30,348 nt of DNA from Candidatus Parcubacteria bacterium (lineage in GTDB: Bacteria > Patescibacteriota > Patescibacteriia > JAACEG01). Positions 19,561-27,503 of the stretch are shown here, in pieces. Where the stretch lies: contig JAGLTA010000010.1 of the NCBI GenBank assembly GCA_023135505.1, forward strand, positions 1-30,348. The letters run 5' to 3'. Numbering within the stretch: the stretch's first letter is position 1; every line of letters starts with the position of its first letter. A program made the position numbers and the translations under genes. The notes beneath the pieces are model-generated. The model did no database searches. It saw nothing but the letters and a program-made list of their open reading frames with translations, and was not told where the DNA came from.

Positions 19561-21279
19561 ATGAGGAAAAAGTGGCAGATCGCCAAAAAAATCAGCAGCG
19601 ATTTTATCAGTAAATTTCCTGAAATTAATCCGATTATTCTGCAATTATTACACAGCAGGGGGATTACCGAGCAGAAAAAGATTGATGAATTTTTAAACCC
19701 AGACTATGAAAAACTTCACAGTCCTTTTTTGTTTTCAGACATAAAAAAAATAGCGGCTAGAATTAAAGAGGCGGTTAAAAAAAAAGAAAAAATTTTCGTA
19801 TATGGAGATTATGACGCAGACGGAGTGACAGCCTCGGCGCTTTTAATCTCCTGCTTAAAAAAAATTAACGCTCATTGTGATATCTATATTCCGCACCGCG
19901 AAAATGAAGGATACGGATTAAATAATAAAGCGATTGAAAATATTGCCGATAAAGGCGCCAAATTGATAATTACGGTTGACTGCGGAATCAGTAATTTTCA
20001 GGAAGTTGAATTCGCTAAAAGTCTGGGAATAGAAATTATTATTACGGATCACCATGTTCCGCCAAAAAAACTGCCGAAATGCTTGATTTTAAATCCACAG
20101 GCAGATAAAAAATACCCATTTAAAGAATTAGCCGGGGTAGGGGTCGCTTTTAAATTAGCGCAAATTTTATTAAAAGAACTCGCAGAAGAAAAAAATTTTT
20201 CCGCTATCGCTTTTGAAAAATGGCTTTTAGATTTGGCCGCAATAGGGACTATTGCTGATTGCGTTCCTCTCTTAGAAGAGAATAGGGTAATAGTTAAATA
20301 TGGATTGATTGTTTTAAATAAAACAAAAAGGGAGGGATTAAAAACTTTAATTAAAAAAGCGTCAATAAATAGAGACGCTCTTGACAGTTATAATGTCGCA
20401 TTTCAACTATCTCCTAGAATTAACGCCGCCGGCAGAATGAATCATGCTGATGCCGCATATAAATTATTAATGTCTAAATCAGCAGAAAAAGTTAAAAATT
20501 TAGCAGACGAATTAAATAACACGAACAGCGATCGTCAAAAATTAACAGACAGAATTACCAAAGAAATAATCAGTGAAATAGGTGGTAAGCTGAGCGAAAA
20601 AGCGATAATATTCCTTAAAGATGATTGTTTAATCGGAATTTTAGGATTGATTGCCGGAAAAATAACAAGTCTGTATAATCGCCCATCATTAATTTTAACT
20701 GAAAAAAACGGCAAAATTACTGGCTCTGGCCGCAGTATTCCAGAATTTAATCTTATTGAAAATTTAGAAAAAATAAAGAATCTGTTTTCGCATTTCGGCG
20801 GACATAGCCAGGCGTGCGGTTTTACTTTAAAAGACAAAAAACTATTTTTTGAATTTCAGGAAAAATTTTTAGATTTAGTTAATGAAAAATTAAAAAATAA
20901 TGATTTGCTGCCAGTAATAAATATCGCGGCTGAAATCAAATTAACCCAAATCACTTGGCAGATGTTTGATGAATTAAATAAATTTAAGCCATTCGGGCAA
21001 GGCAATCCGCAGCCGATTTTTTTAACGCGAAATTTAAAAGTTCTGTCCTCTAAAGAAGTAGGGCAGAACGGAAATCATCTTAAAATTTTTGTGAACAGCT
21101 GCCATAATGACGCGGCAAACTGCAATTTAGACTGCATCGGCTTTGGTATGGCTAAAAATTGGCGCGGACAAGTTAAAGCAGGAAGTTTTATTGATTTGGC
21201 GTATAATATAGACGAGAATCGCTGGAACGGGAATAGGGAACTGCAGTTAAAAGTTGTTGATCTGCGAATTATCAGTTAA
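19561..21279 (+). CDS. recJ: Single-stranded-DNA exonuclease RecJ
   Basis: RecJ degrades single-stranded DNA 5' to 3' in recombination and mismatch repair. The DHH domain shows YGDYDADGVTAS (D83, D85, D87), TVDCGISN (D140), ITDHH (D163-H165) and GTIADCVPL. The DHHA1 domain has SGRSIPEFNLIENL and GGHSQACGFTL. The C-terminal OB-fold follows, with FKPFGQGNPQPIF. At 572 residues it is of normal bacterial size and all motifs are intact. It follows the family C repeat and stands alone. A convergent CorA gene begins 17 nt after its stop. No Shine-Dalgarno is seen. Confidence 0.97.
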   Translation: MRKKWQIAKKISSDFISKFPEINPIILQLLHSRGITEQKKIDEFLNPDYEKLHSPFLFSDIKKIAARIKEAVKKKEKIFVYGDYDADGVTASALLISCLKKINAHCDIYIPHRENEGYGLNNKAIENIADKGAKLIITVDCGISNFQEVEFAKSLGIEIIITDHHVPPKKLPKCLILNPQADKKYPFKELAGVGVAFKLAQILLKELAEEKNFSAIAFEKWLLDLAAIGTIADCVPLLEENRVIVKYGLIVLNKTKREGLKTLIKKASINRDALDSYNVAFQLSPRINAAGRMNHADAAYKLLMSKSAEKVKNLADELNNTNSDRQKLTDRITKEIISEIGGKLSEKAIIFLKDDCLIGILGLIAGKITSLYNRPSLILTEKNGKITGSGRSIPEFNLIENLEKIKNLFSHFGGHSQACGFTLKDKKLFFEFQEKFLDLVNEKLKNNDLLPVINIAAEIKLTQITWQMFDELNKFKPFGQGNPQPIFLTRNLKVLSSKEVGQNGNHLKIFVNSCHNDAANCNLDCIGFGMAKNWRGQVKAGSFIDLAYNIDENRWNGNRELQLKVVDLRIIS

Positions 21280-21296
21280 AAAATATTTGTAAAAAA

Positions 21297-22241
21297 TTAA
21301 AGCCATTTTTTCTTTTTAAATATTAAAAACATCAAGGCAGTCCCAGCAACCATTGCTAAAATAATAATCCAAAAACCGTTTTTGGTCTCCGTTAATGGCA
21401 TTCCATTTATAGTATTCATTCCAAAAATAGCGGCAAATAAGGTCAAAGGAAACACAATTACTGAAAATATCGTTAAAGTTTTCATTATATTTCCCATTTT
21501 ATAAGAAAGCATTGAATCGTTAGTATATTCCAATGCTTCAATCATCTCTTTTTGGCTTTGCGCTATTTCCCAGATATCTTTAGTGTTCCGTATTAAATTA
21601 TTATGCGATTTTATCTGGCAGCTTGAAAAAATTTTTTTATTATTGCATTGAAATATTTTTTTTAAAGTGTTTTTATGCGACTGCATAATGCGGCTAAAAT
21701 TTATAATATTATGCTTCAGCATTAAAATATCATCAATGCTTTCGCGCTGCCGGCTTGAAAAAATTTTCTCTTCAACTTCGGAAATTTTTATATTCAGCAT
21801 ATCTAAAATAAAAAAACATTGGTCAAAAGTTCTGTTTAAAATTTCATAAAACAGAAACAACGGATCTTTCCCCATATAATTATCGCGCGTATCTTGGTCT
21901 TTTCTGCATAAACTGAATAAATTATTTAAGCTTTTATTTTTATTGTTATGAATGGTAATTAAATAATTCTTGCTGATAAAACAGTCTATCTCTTTGCCTA
22001 TAATTTCATTTTTCTCTTTATTAAAAACAGGGAAATGAAATATTAAAAAAAGATAATTAGAATATTCTTCAATAATCAGCCTTTGGGATCGCACATGGCT
22101 TAAGGAATCCCTTAAATTTTTTAAAGTAAAATTAAAATTGTCTTTTAAATATTTAATTTCATTTTTTTTAGCGTTGGTAATATTTATCCAGCGCAAGGAT
22201 TTATTATGGCTGATTTTATTTTCAATAATTTGTATAGACAT
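21297..22241 (-). CDS. CorA-family divalent cation transporter
   Basis: This is a 314-residue pentameric magnesium/cobalt-type channel. The long N-terminal cytoplasmic domain (1-250) with extended helices is followed by the first membrane helix (about 255-273), the signature GMN (274-276, in AIFGMNTING), a short outer loop and the second membrane helix (about 289-308) with a basic end KKKKWL. The loop after GMN reads TINGMPL rather than the common MPELPW-type sequence, so the ion specificity (Mg, Co or Zn as in ZntB) is open. It is divergent from the ftsQ-like gene, with only two bases between the start codons. No Shine-Dalgarno is seen. Confidence 0.93.
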   Translation of the reverse strand: MSIQIIENKISHNKSLRWINITNAKKNEIKYLKDNFNFTLKNLRDSLSHVRSQRLIIEEYSNYLFLIFHFPVFNKEKNEIIGKEIDCFISKNYLITIHNNKNKSLNNLFSLCRKDQDTRDNYMGKDPLFLFYEILNRTFDQCFFILDMLNIKISEVEEKIFSSRQRESIDDILMLKHNIINFSRIMQSHKNTLKKIFQCNNKKIFSSCQIKSHNNLIRNTKDIWEIAQSQKEMIEALEYTNDSMLSYKMGNIMKTLTIFSVIVFPLTLFAAIFGMNTINGMPLTETKNGFWIIILAMVAGTALMFLIFKKKKWL

Positions 22242-22259
22242 ATATGAGAAAAAATTATA
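22233..22259. promoter_or_regulatory. Possible crossed -10 elements of the divergent corA/ftsQ pair
   Basis: The ATGs of the two genes are separated by two bases (22242-22243). Rightward, TATAGA (22233-22238) lies about 6 nt before the ftsQ start. Leftward, TATAAT (22254-22259 on the minus strand) lies about 12 nt before the corA start. Both messages would be leaderless or nearly so, each promoter lying in the other gene. Confidence 0.35.
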
Positions 22260-23071
22260 AAAAAAGAGATTATTTTAAAAATAGGCGGCCTAATAAAATA
22301 TTTAGGAGCAAAAAAGATTGGATGCGGAAAAAGAAAAAAATTTTATTTGTGTTTTTTCTGTTTTTCTTTTTATTAATAATAACGACAGCTGCTTATTTTT
22401 TTCTTTTTAACAAGTATTTTAAAATTAATAATATTACTATTAGTGGAAATAAAGAAATTAAAACCGAAAAAATTTTATTGGCATTAAACGAAGAGATATT
22501 TGCTCAAAAAATATTTTTTATAATCCCATGCGGCAATTATTGGCTTATTAAAGAAAAATACTTAGAATTCCTGCTTAAAGAAAAATTTAATTTAGATAAT
22601 ATTAAAATTATTAAAAAATATCCTAATGTACTAAACATTGAAATTGCGGAAAAACAGCCTAAATTTATTTTAATAATCAACGATAAGTATAATTTATTAG
22701 ACAAACAAGGGTTTATTATTAAAGAAACTAACGAATCTGACTTAGATACTCTTAATTATTTGCCGCAAATTTTATCTAATTACAAATCAATTGATTTTTT
22801 ACCCAATGTTAATAACATAAAAATCATTGATACGATATGCGATTTTTTAAAAAATAGCGGCCAGCGATGCAGATTATCGGCAAATGATGAAAAATATCAA
22901 ATAATAGCTAGCTTTCAGGATTTTAAAATTTATTTTGATTTAAATAAAGATATAAATGAACAGATTGGCAAATTAAATAAAATTTTAAAAAATGAAATAA
23001 TAAATAATATAAGCGATTTGGAATATATTGATATGAAGTTTGATAAAGTATACTATAAATATAAAGAATAA
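22244..23071 (+). CDS. ftsQ: Cell division protein FtsQ/DivIB-like (POTRA domain)
   Basis: This is a 275-residue single-pass membrane protein. It has a very basic cytoplasmic N-terminus (1-32), one membrane helix (about 33-54), and then a POTRA domain starting FKINNITISGNKEIKTEKIL and continuing to YPNVLNIEIAEKQPKFILI. The downstream FtsQ beta domain includes NDKYNLLDKQGFIIKE, typical of the family. FtsQ links early and late divisome proteins at the septum. It normally lies in the mur/fts cluster; here it stands alone beside corA. Size and layout fit the family, although the sequence is diverged. Confidence 0.85.
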   Translation: MRKNYKKRDYFKNRRPNKIFRSKKDWMRKKKKILFVFFLFFFLLIITTAAYFFLFNKYFKINNITISGNKEIKTEKILLALNEEIFAQKIFFIIPCGNYWLIKEKYLEFLLKEKFNLDNIKIIKKYPNVLNIEIAEKQPKFILIINDKYNLLDKQGFIIKETNESDLDTLNYLPQILSNYKSIDFLPNVNNIKIIDTICDFLKNSGQRCRLSANDEKYQIIASFQDFKIYFDLNKDINEQIGKLNKILKNEIINNISDLEYIDMKFDKVYYKYKE

Positions 23072-23117
23072 TCAATTTTTAGCATCTGTGTTTTTATTTG
23101 CTGATTATGCGAATCAA

Positions 23118-23145
23118 GGGTCGTATAATGTATATTGTACGACGC
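23118..23145. other. Candidate dif/Xer recombination site
   Basis: This 28-bp stretch reads GGGTCGTATAA, centre TGTATA, TTGTACGACGC. The left arm and centre closely resemble the proteobacterial dif site (GGTGCGCATAA, TGTATA), and the arms form a 10-bp inverted repeat with one mismatch around GTAT. The right arm matches less well. It lies in a 342-nt intergenic gap (23072-23413) between the end of ftsQ and the pilus cluster, which otherwise holds only repeats. Confidence 0.45.
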
Positions 23146-23227
23146 ATAATAAATAATCTTATTTCATTAAACCTATACTCCCTATTAGAAATATACCCAA
23201 ACTATTAAAATTTTTATTATTTAATAC

Positions 23228-23286
23228 TATCATTCCGAATTTATTTCAGAATCTGTCATTGATTGTCTGTCGTTCAAATATAATCA
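23228..23286. repeat. Truncated family A repeat (left half)
   Basis: The sequence from TATCATTCCGAATTTATTTC through AATCTGTCATTGATT to AAATATAATCA matches the left half of family A copy 2 (about 57 bp). The right half is missing. Confidence 0.7.
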
Positions 23287-23322
23287 ATTTAACAAATTCT
23301 AAATTTTTTTGTCATTTTGGGC

Positions 23323-23401
23323 TTTGATATTTGGAATTTTAAACAATTACAGATTGAAAATTGGACATTGAAAATTCATTGAAAATTGCAAATTGAAAAT
23401 T
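23323..23401. repeat. Heptamer array before the PilX-like gene end
   Basis: The tandem 7-bp units are TTTGATA, TTTGGAA, TTTTAAA and then ATTACAG, ATTGAAA, ATTGGAC, ATTGAAA, ATTGAAA, ATTGCAA, ATTGAAA. A 2-nt gap and a 4-nt ATTC slip interrupt it. It is non-coding. Confidence 0.75.
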
Positions 23402-23413
23402 TATCCTGTTATT

Positions 23414-24193
23414 CTACCATGGCGGCTCTAATTCCATTTCCGCCTGTAAACCTGCCTTTGTTTGAATATAAGTTCCTGATGATTTAATAATCTGCTTATC
23501 CATAATTTGCGCTTGCGCGGAACAATTATTATCTGTATATGCTTTAAAGATTAAACTATATGCATCTCCTATGGCTCTAATTTTAATCTGTAATGCTTTA
23601 TCTGTAGTAATAGATGTATTACTATAAGCGGTATAACCTTCGTTTTCCGGATCTTTGCAATAATGTATAGATTGATTTGGAATTATATTATTAGATAATT
23701 CTAAATTCATAGTGTCTAAATTCAATTCAAAAATTTTTATTTCAATTTTAGCTATATCATCAGTTGAAGTTGATAAATTATGGCATTCAACGGTTATTGC
23801 GTCTATATTTGCATGATAATCACTTTCTCCTTCAGCATCAACCGCGTCAAAATCATATAAATTTATGAATGTATATTCATTATTGCTTAATAAATCAATG
23901 GCGACATCATCTCTTTTATCAGACGCTGTTCTGCTCCATGATCCGCTTGCTGCCGACACATTACTCTCGTCAATATTATTTATGCTTTTTCCCCGTTTTC
24001 GTATTTCATATAATCCGTCCTCTAGCCCGTATTCAGCTAAATAGTATGCCGTTGCGGATTTATCAATATTTCCTGATTGTTTAATTTCTGAAATTACTAA
24101 AACACTGATACCTGATCCAATAATTAATATTACCATTGTTATAATAATTCCTAGTAAAATAACTGTTCCTGATTGTTCCTTTAAATATCGCAT
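23414..24193 (-). CDS. PilX-like minor pilin / pilus assembly protein
   Basis: This 259-residue protein has a short basic/polar N-terminus (MRYLKEQSG), one long membrane helix (about 10-33) and a secreted domain. The N-terminal pattern EQSGTVILLGIIITMVILII, with SEIKQSGNIDKSATAYYLAE after it, resembles the PilX N-terminal family, in which the usual Glu at mature position 5 is absent. The C-terminal domain has three Cys and no clear motif. It is the last gene of the minor-pilin operon, 4 nt after the PilW-like gene. PilX-type pilins act at the pilus tip in Pseudomonas and Neisseria; a tip role here is inferred. Confidence 0.75.
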   Translation of the reverse strand: MRYLKEQSGTVILLGIIITMVILIIGSGISVLVISEIKQSGNIDKSATAYYLAEYGLEDGLYEIRKRGKSINNIDESNVSAASGSWSRTASDKRDDVAIDLLSNNEYTFINLYDFDAVDAEGESDYHANIDAITVECHNLSTSTDDIAKIEIKIFELNLDTMNLELSNNIIPNQSIHYCKDPENEGYTAYSNTSITTDKALQIKIRAIGDAYSLIFKAYTDNNCSAQAQIMDKQIIKSSGTYIQTKAGLQAEMELEPPW

Positions 24194-24197
24194 TTTG

Positions 24198-24773
24198 TTA
24201 TCTATTATATATCCTAGTAGACAAAGTTGATTGCAGCGCTATTTCTGACTGATAATTAGAAATAGCGGAACTATTTTTTATATTTAACAAAATAGTGACG
24301 CGCGGCTGTATATTCGGGCTGCCATCATCAAAAGGATCGTCGGTCGGCCTTATGTAAAATCTTATGTCTTGAATCTCTATATCTTTAGAAGTTACGCTTT
24401 CCCAGTTCGCGCCCTCATCTATGCTCATTATTAAACATTTAGTTACTCCTGCCAGGCAATCAGCAGTGCTTGATTTAAAAAAAATTTTATTTCCATCAAT
24501 ATCATTAAGATACAATTCATCTTCATAAGGTGTCTCTATTGAACCATAATCACTGTAAGATATTGTTCCTATCCTGATATTGCGCGACATTATATCCATT
24601 GCGTAGCGCGCTTCTGATAAAATTTTTTGCTGCACGATAATTTTGCGCTGAGTATTAATTAGCGTAATAAATATATCAGCAATAATTACTGAGGATACGG
24701 TAAAAATAGCCAGCACAACCACCATTTCCATTAAAGTAAAACCGCCCTGCTCTTCTGTAAAATTTTTATTCAT
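24198..24773 (-). CDS. PilW/GspJ-like minor pseudopilin
   Basis: The best start is the ATG at 24773 (MNKNFTEEQGGFTLMEMV), giving 191 residues. A longer frame to 24866 would overlap the preceding gene and put 31 non-pilin residues before the signal. The class III signal is G|FTLMEMVVVLAIF with Glu at mature position 5, followed by a hydrophobic helix. LSEARYAMDIMSRNIR after it is typical of PilW/GspJ. Prepilin peptidase would cleave after the Gly and methylate the Phe. It lies between the PilV-like and PilX-like genes, closely spaced. Confidence 0.83.
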   Translation of the reverse strand: MNKNFTEEQGGFTLMEMVVVLAIFTVSSVIIADIFITLINTQRKIIVQQKILSEARYAMDIMSRNIRIGTISYSDYGSIETPYEDELYLNDIDGNKIFFKSSTADCLAGVTKCLIMSIDEGANWESVTSKDIEIQDIRFYIRPTDDPFDDGSPNIQPRVTILLNIKNSSAISNYQSEIALQSTLSTRIYNR

Positions 24774-24789
24774 AAAATTTATAAGTCTA

Positions 24790-25425
24790 TTATTTCCAAT
24801 TATATAATCTATCTTCCAATAATAAATTATGATTCCTTCCTGATTCAATCCAATCAACTTGCGCAATCGCTTGAATTCCTATTTTAACACCCCCTAAATC
24901 GCCGCATTTCGCGCCGTCGTTTATGATTGATTCGCTGCCGTCAGCAAGTTCGCAAATAGGATTTAACCGTATTAAGCGGTGATACTTTGTTAGGGTTCCA
25001 GCGACAATATTATTTTTGCTCTGTTTATAAATGCCGTCTTTTAAATATAATCCGCATCTGCTATCGTTAATGTTGTTTGGCTGAAATTGAAAAATCCAAT
25101 CATTATAATCATTATCGCCTTCAGTATGATTAAATTCTATAATTCCAGAATAATCTTCGTTTACTCCATAAAGATCGTTGTCCCACTCTGCTCCAGCGGT
25201 TCCCGCTTCTATGTCAAGCCAATTGCTATCCCTTTTATTTCTCGCCGCCTCAATTGCTTCGCGCGCTAAATTTGTCGCTATAACTCTACAGCGATTTTCT
25301 CTGCTAGCTGATAAACCGATTACTATTAATGAAATAATTGCGGACAAACTGATGGTAATAATTGCAATCGCGGCTATAGCTTCAATAAGCCCCTGCCCTC
25401 TTTGGCAAGATTTTATATTAATCAT
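24790..25425 (-). CDS. PilV/GspI-like minor pseudopilin
   Basis: The 211-residue prepilin has the signal RG|QGLIEAIAAIAIITISLSA, Glu at mature position 5 and a hydrophobic helix to about residue 37. A globular domain follows, with ATNLAREAIEAARNKRDSNW, typical of GspI/PilV proteins. It contains six Cys in the mature part, some of which could form disulfides. It follows the FimT-like gene after 51 nt and precedes the PilW-like gene by 16 nt. It is probably part of the tip complex priming pilus assembly. Confidence 0.82.
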   Translation of the reverse strand: MINIKSCQRGQGLIEAIAAIAIITISLSAIISLIVIGLSASRENRCRVIATNLAREAIEAARNKRDSNWLDIEAGTAGAEWDNDLYGVNEDYSGIIEFNHTEGDNDYNDWIFQFQPNNINDSRCGLYLKDGIYKQSKNNIVAGTLTKYHRLIRLNPICELADGSESIINDGAKCGDLGGVKIGIQAIAQVDWIESGRNHNLLLEDRLYNWK

Positions 25426-25476
25426 ATATATTTTATAAATAATTTTTAATTTTATAATTTTTAATTTTATAATTTT

Positions 25477-26007
25477 TTACTGAGTGTCTATCCTGCCTGT
25501 AATTCTTCTAATCTCTGTAATTTTGCTATTAGTAGTAATGCTATGAGTTAATTCTATTTTACCGCTGTCGGATAATATATTTTGATTGATATAAATTTTC
25601 GCGTTTGGTAATTTAAAAACGATTGTAAGTCCGTTAGCGGAAATTGGGGTTAAATCGGAAATCAAAACATTGTTAGTTAAATTATATGTATCAATAAACT
25701 CCCCGTCCGCGGCGTCATAAGTGTAATCATTGTCTAAGTCGGCAAATAATATATAAGAGGCATCGCCTATATTTGAAAAATATGCTCCGTATCCAGACGG
25801 CGAAACTCCATTAAACATCTCCCCTGACAAACTTTTCGCCTGAACGCTGTGAATATTGCTATCTAACAATCTAGCGCTTTGCCTTAAGTTCTCATTTTTT
25901 TCCCATGTATTAAAATTAATTACTGAAAATGATGTGATAATAGCAAGTATGGAGATAGATATGAACAGTTCGACCATGCTAAAACCTTTATTGTTTTTAA
26001 GCAACAT
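25477..26007 (-). CDS. FimT/GspH-like minor pseudopilin
   Basis: The 176-residue prepilin has the leader MLLKNNKG|FSMVELFISISILAIIT, Glu at mature position 5, a membrane helix, and then LRQSARLLDSNIHSVQAKSL, which is typical of the GspH/FimT domain. The C-terminal beta domain includes SGYGAYF and DNDYTYDAADGEF. FimT-like pilins bind DNA in competence systems and GspH sits in the secretion pseudopilus; which applies here is unknown. It leads the minor-pilin run and lies about 290 nt from the prepilin peptidase gene, across heptamer repeats. Confidence 0.83.
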   Translation of the reverse strand: MLLKNNKGFSMVELFISISILAIITSFSVINFNTWEKNENLRQSARLLDSNIHSVQAKSLSGEMFNGVSPSGYGAYFSNIGDASYILFADLDNDYTYDAADGEFIDTYNLTNNVLISDLTPISANGLTIVFKLPNAKIYINQNILSDSGKIELTHSITTNSKITEIRRITGRIDTQ

Positions 26008-26088
26008 CTTTATACTCTTGTTAAAAGTAGATATCTTGATTTATGTTTAAAATAAAATAATAAACTTCAATTAAATAAAAATATATAA

Positions 26089-26141
26089 AATCCAAATTAC
26101 AAAACCCAAATGCCAAATGAAATCCAAAATCTAAATGTCAA
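26089..26141. repeat. Intergenic heptamer array, CAA-type
   Basis: The units are AATCCAA, ATTACAA, AACCCAA and ATGCCAA, a 4-nt ATGA slip, then AATCCAA, AATCTAA and ATGTCAA. It lies between the FimT-like and prepilin peptidase genes. Confidence 0.75.
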
Positions 26142-26205
26142 AATAATTTTTATAATTTCAACAACCAAATAACAAATAATTTCAAAATTATTTGGCATTA
26201 AGCCA

Positions 26206-26251
26206 TTTGATATTTATTTGATATTTGGATTTTGAAATTTTAAATTTTAAA
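26206..26251. repeat. Intergenic heptamer array, reverse partner
   Basis: The units are TTTGATA, a 4-nt TTTA slip, then TTTGATA, TTTGGAT, TTTGAAA, TTTTAAA and TTTTAAA. It is roughly complementary to the array at 26089-26141, so the gap can form an imperfect large hairpin. The rest of 26008-26299 shows no gene. Confidence 0.7.
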
Positions 26252-26299
26252 TACTTATTTTATAAAAAATTTTAAAAATAACAAAATTTAGTTATTAAA

Positions 26300-27124
26300 T
26301 TAATATACTGTTAAAATTTCTAAATACCACTCTAAAATTTCATTTCCGTAAATCATAACTATAACCGCAGCCATTGATAAAAATGTTCCCAAAGGAATTT
26401 GGCTTTTTAATCCCTTCTTTTTAAATATCAATAAAATAACGCTAAAAAGCGCGCCGATAACATAAGCGATCATAATTGCCAATAGCGCCATTTCCCATCC
26501 GAGCATAACACCCATTAAAATCCCTAAACGAATATCTCCTCCGCCTATCCATCTGCCTTTGGAAATTAAAAATTGGATTAAAAAGAAACTGCCTCCTATT
26601 ATAGCACTAATTAAAATATTTGCCAAAGAAAATCCGAGCAACAAATTAAAAGCGGAAACTATGATTATTGCCGGAATAGTAATTTTATCTAAGATTAAAT
26701 AATATTTCAGATCATAAACAAAAATTATAATTAGAATAGAAACAAAAAATAAATTGCGGAAAATAGTAATTAGTAATCGGTAATCGATAATTAGTAAATA
26801 ATAATTAGTAAATGGTAATTGGTAATTATGAAAAAAGATTATAACAAATAAAATGCCAGTAGATAATTCCACTAAAGGATATTGAAATGAAATTTTTGTT
26901 TTGCAATTTCGGCATCTGCCGCGCAGAATTAAAAAACTCAAAATCGGAATATTATCATGCCACGCTATCTGCTTTTTGCATTTTAGGCAATATGAGCGTC
27001 CTTTTAAAAATGATTTTTTAGCGCGCAAGCGAAAAATAACAACATTTAAAAAACTGCCGATGATTGTCCCAAGAATAAAAACAAGCGGATATATAAACAT
27101 GGGAACTTGAAAACATTTAAACAT
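26300..27124 (-). CDS. pilD: Prepilin peptidase (PilD/GspO) with repeat insert
   Basis: This is an integral-membrane aspartic peptidase that cleaves and N-methylates prepilins. The frame can be read to 27214, but the first 30 residues come from the family C repeat, so the ATG at 27124 (MFKCFQVPMFIYPL) or 27100 is preferred. The N-terminal methylase-type region has ILGTIIGSFLNVVIFRL and the four-Cys motif CLKCKKQI...CRNCKTKI. The catalytic Asp residues are in FVYDLKYYL and GGGDIRLG. Between two membrane segments lies an insert of three 7-residue repeats (NYQLPFT, NYYLLII, DYRLLIT), encoded by nine tandem heptamers. It serves the pilins encoded around it. Confidence 0.92.
   Translation of the reverse strand: MFKCFQVPMFIYPLVFILGTIIGSFLNVVIFRLRAKKSFLKGRSYCLKCKKQIAWHDNIPILSFLILRGRCRNCKTKISFQYPLVELSTGILFVIIFFHNYQLPFTNYYLLIIDYRLLITIFRNLFFVSILIIIFVYDLKYYLILDKITIPAIIIVSAFNLLLGFSLANILISAIIGGSFFLIQFLISKGRWIGGGDIRLGILMGVMLGWEMALLAIMIAYVIGALFSVILLIFKKKGLKSQIPLGTFLSMAAVIVMIYGNEILEWYLEILTVY
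26764..26826 (-). repeat. Nine tandem heptamers inside the prepilin peptidase gene
   Basis: On the plus strand there are nine 7-bp units of consensus TAGTAAT (for example TAGTAAT, CGGTAAT, TGGTAAT), exactly 63 bp, in frame. It encodes a loop next to a membrane helix. The number of units is the same as in prmC, although the unit sequence differs. Confidence 0.88.
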
Positions 27125-27164
27125 AAAAAAATCTTTTAAAATTTGCAATAAATTTTCCAGTCTC

Positions 27165-27343
27165 TGTCTTTGCGAGGAGTCGAACGAGCGAAGCGAGAGA
27201 GTGCGACGAAGCAATCCCGTTAATAACGCACAAATTATGCAGAAGCATAAACAAAAATTATAACCTTAGATTTGTTCGCTCAGTAATGAGATTGCTTCGT
27301 CATTTCGTTCCGCTGCCGCTCCACTTCATTCCTCGCAAAGACA
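27165..27343. repeat. Family C repeat, copy 2 (179 bp)
   Basis: It begins TGTCTTTGCGAGGAG and ends CCTCGCAAAGACA, with GCGACGAAGCAATC and GATTGCTTCGTC inside, as in copy 1. A second right-end fragment (TCGCAAAGACA) follows at 27356-27366. It lies upstream of the prepilin peptidase gene, in the 27125-27503 gap. Confidence 0.82.
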
Positions 27344-27368
27344 AAAAGTAAGTGATCGCAAAGACAAA

Positions 27369-27410
27369 ATTAAAAATTCATTGATAATTACAAATTAATA
27401 ATTGATAATT
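27369..27410. repeat. Heptamer array after family C copy 2
   Basis: The units are ATTAAAA, a 4-nt ATTC slip, then ATTGATA, ATTACAA, ATTAATA and ATTGATA. The ATTC slip is the same as in the array at 23323. Confidence 0.65.
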
Positions 27411-27440
27411 ATTTTTATTCTACCATAAAATTGCCAATAT

Positions 27441-27470
27441 AAAAACACCCCATATAATAGGGTGCTTTTA
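27441..27470 (-). terminator. Terminator of the major pilin gene
   Basis: On the minus strand AGCACCC pairs with GGGTGTT (with one G-U), and TTTTTA follows. It lies about 35 nt after the pilin stop. Confidence 0.8.
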
Positions 27471-27503
27471 ATTTAGTACAATTGTACAACGCTTAATTTA
27501 TTC

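Noticed and set aside
23118..23145. loxP-like site
   Set aside because: The core shares TCGTATAATGTAT with loxP, but the arms and length differ. A dif-type Xer site is the more sensible bacterial reading.
24774..24866. 31-residue N-terminal extension of the PilW-like protein
   Set aside because: It overlaps the PilV-like gene and would bury the prepilin signal; the ATG at 24773 gives a normal leader.
26089..26251. CRISPR-like array
   Set aside because: The units are contiguous 7-bp repeats without spacers and no cas genes are present.
27125..27214. 30-residue N-terminal extension of the prepilin peptidase
   Set aside because: These codons come from the end of the family C repeat and precede the expected first membrane helix.
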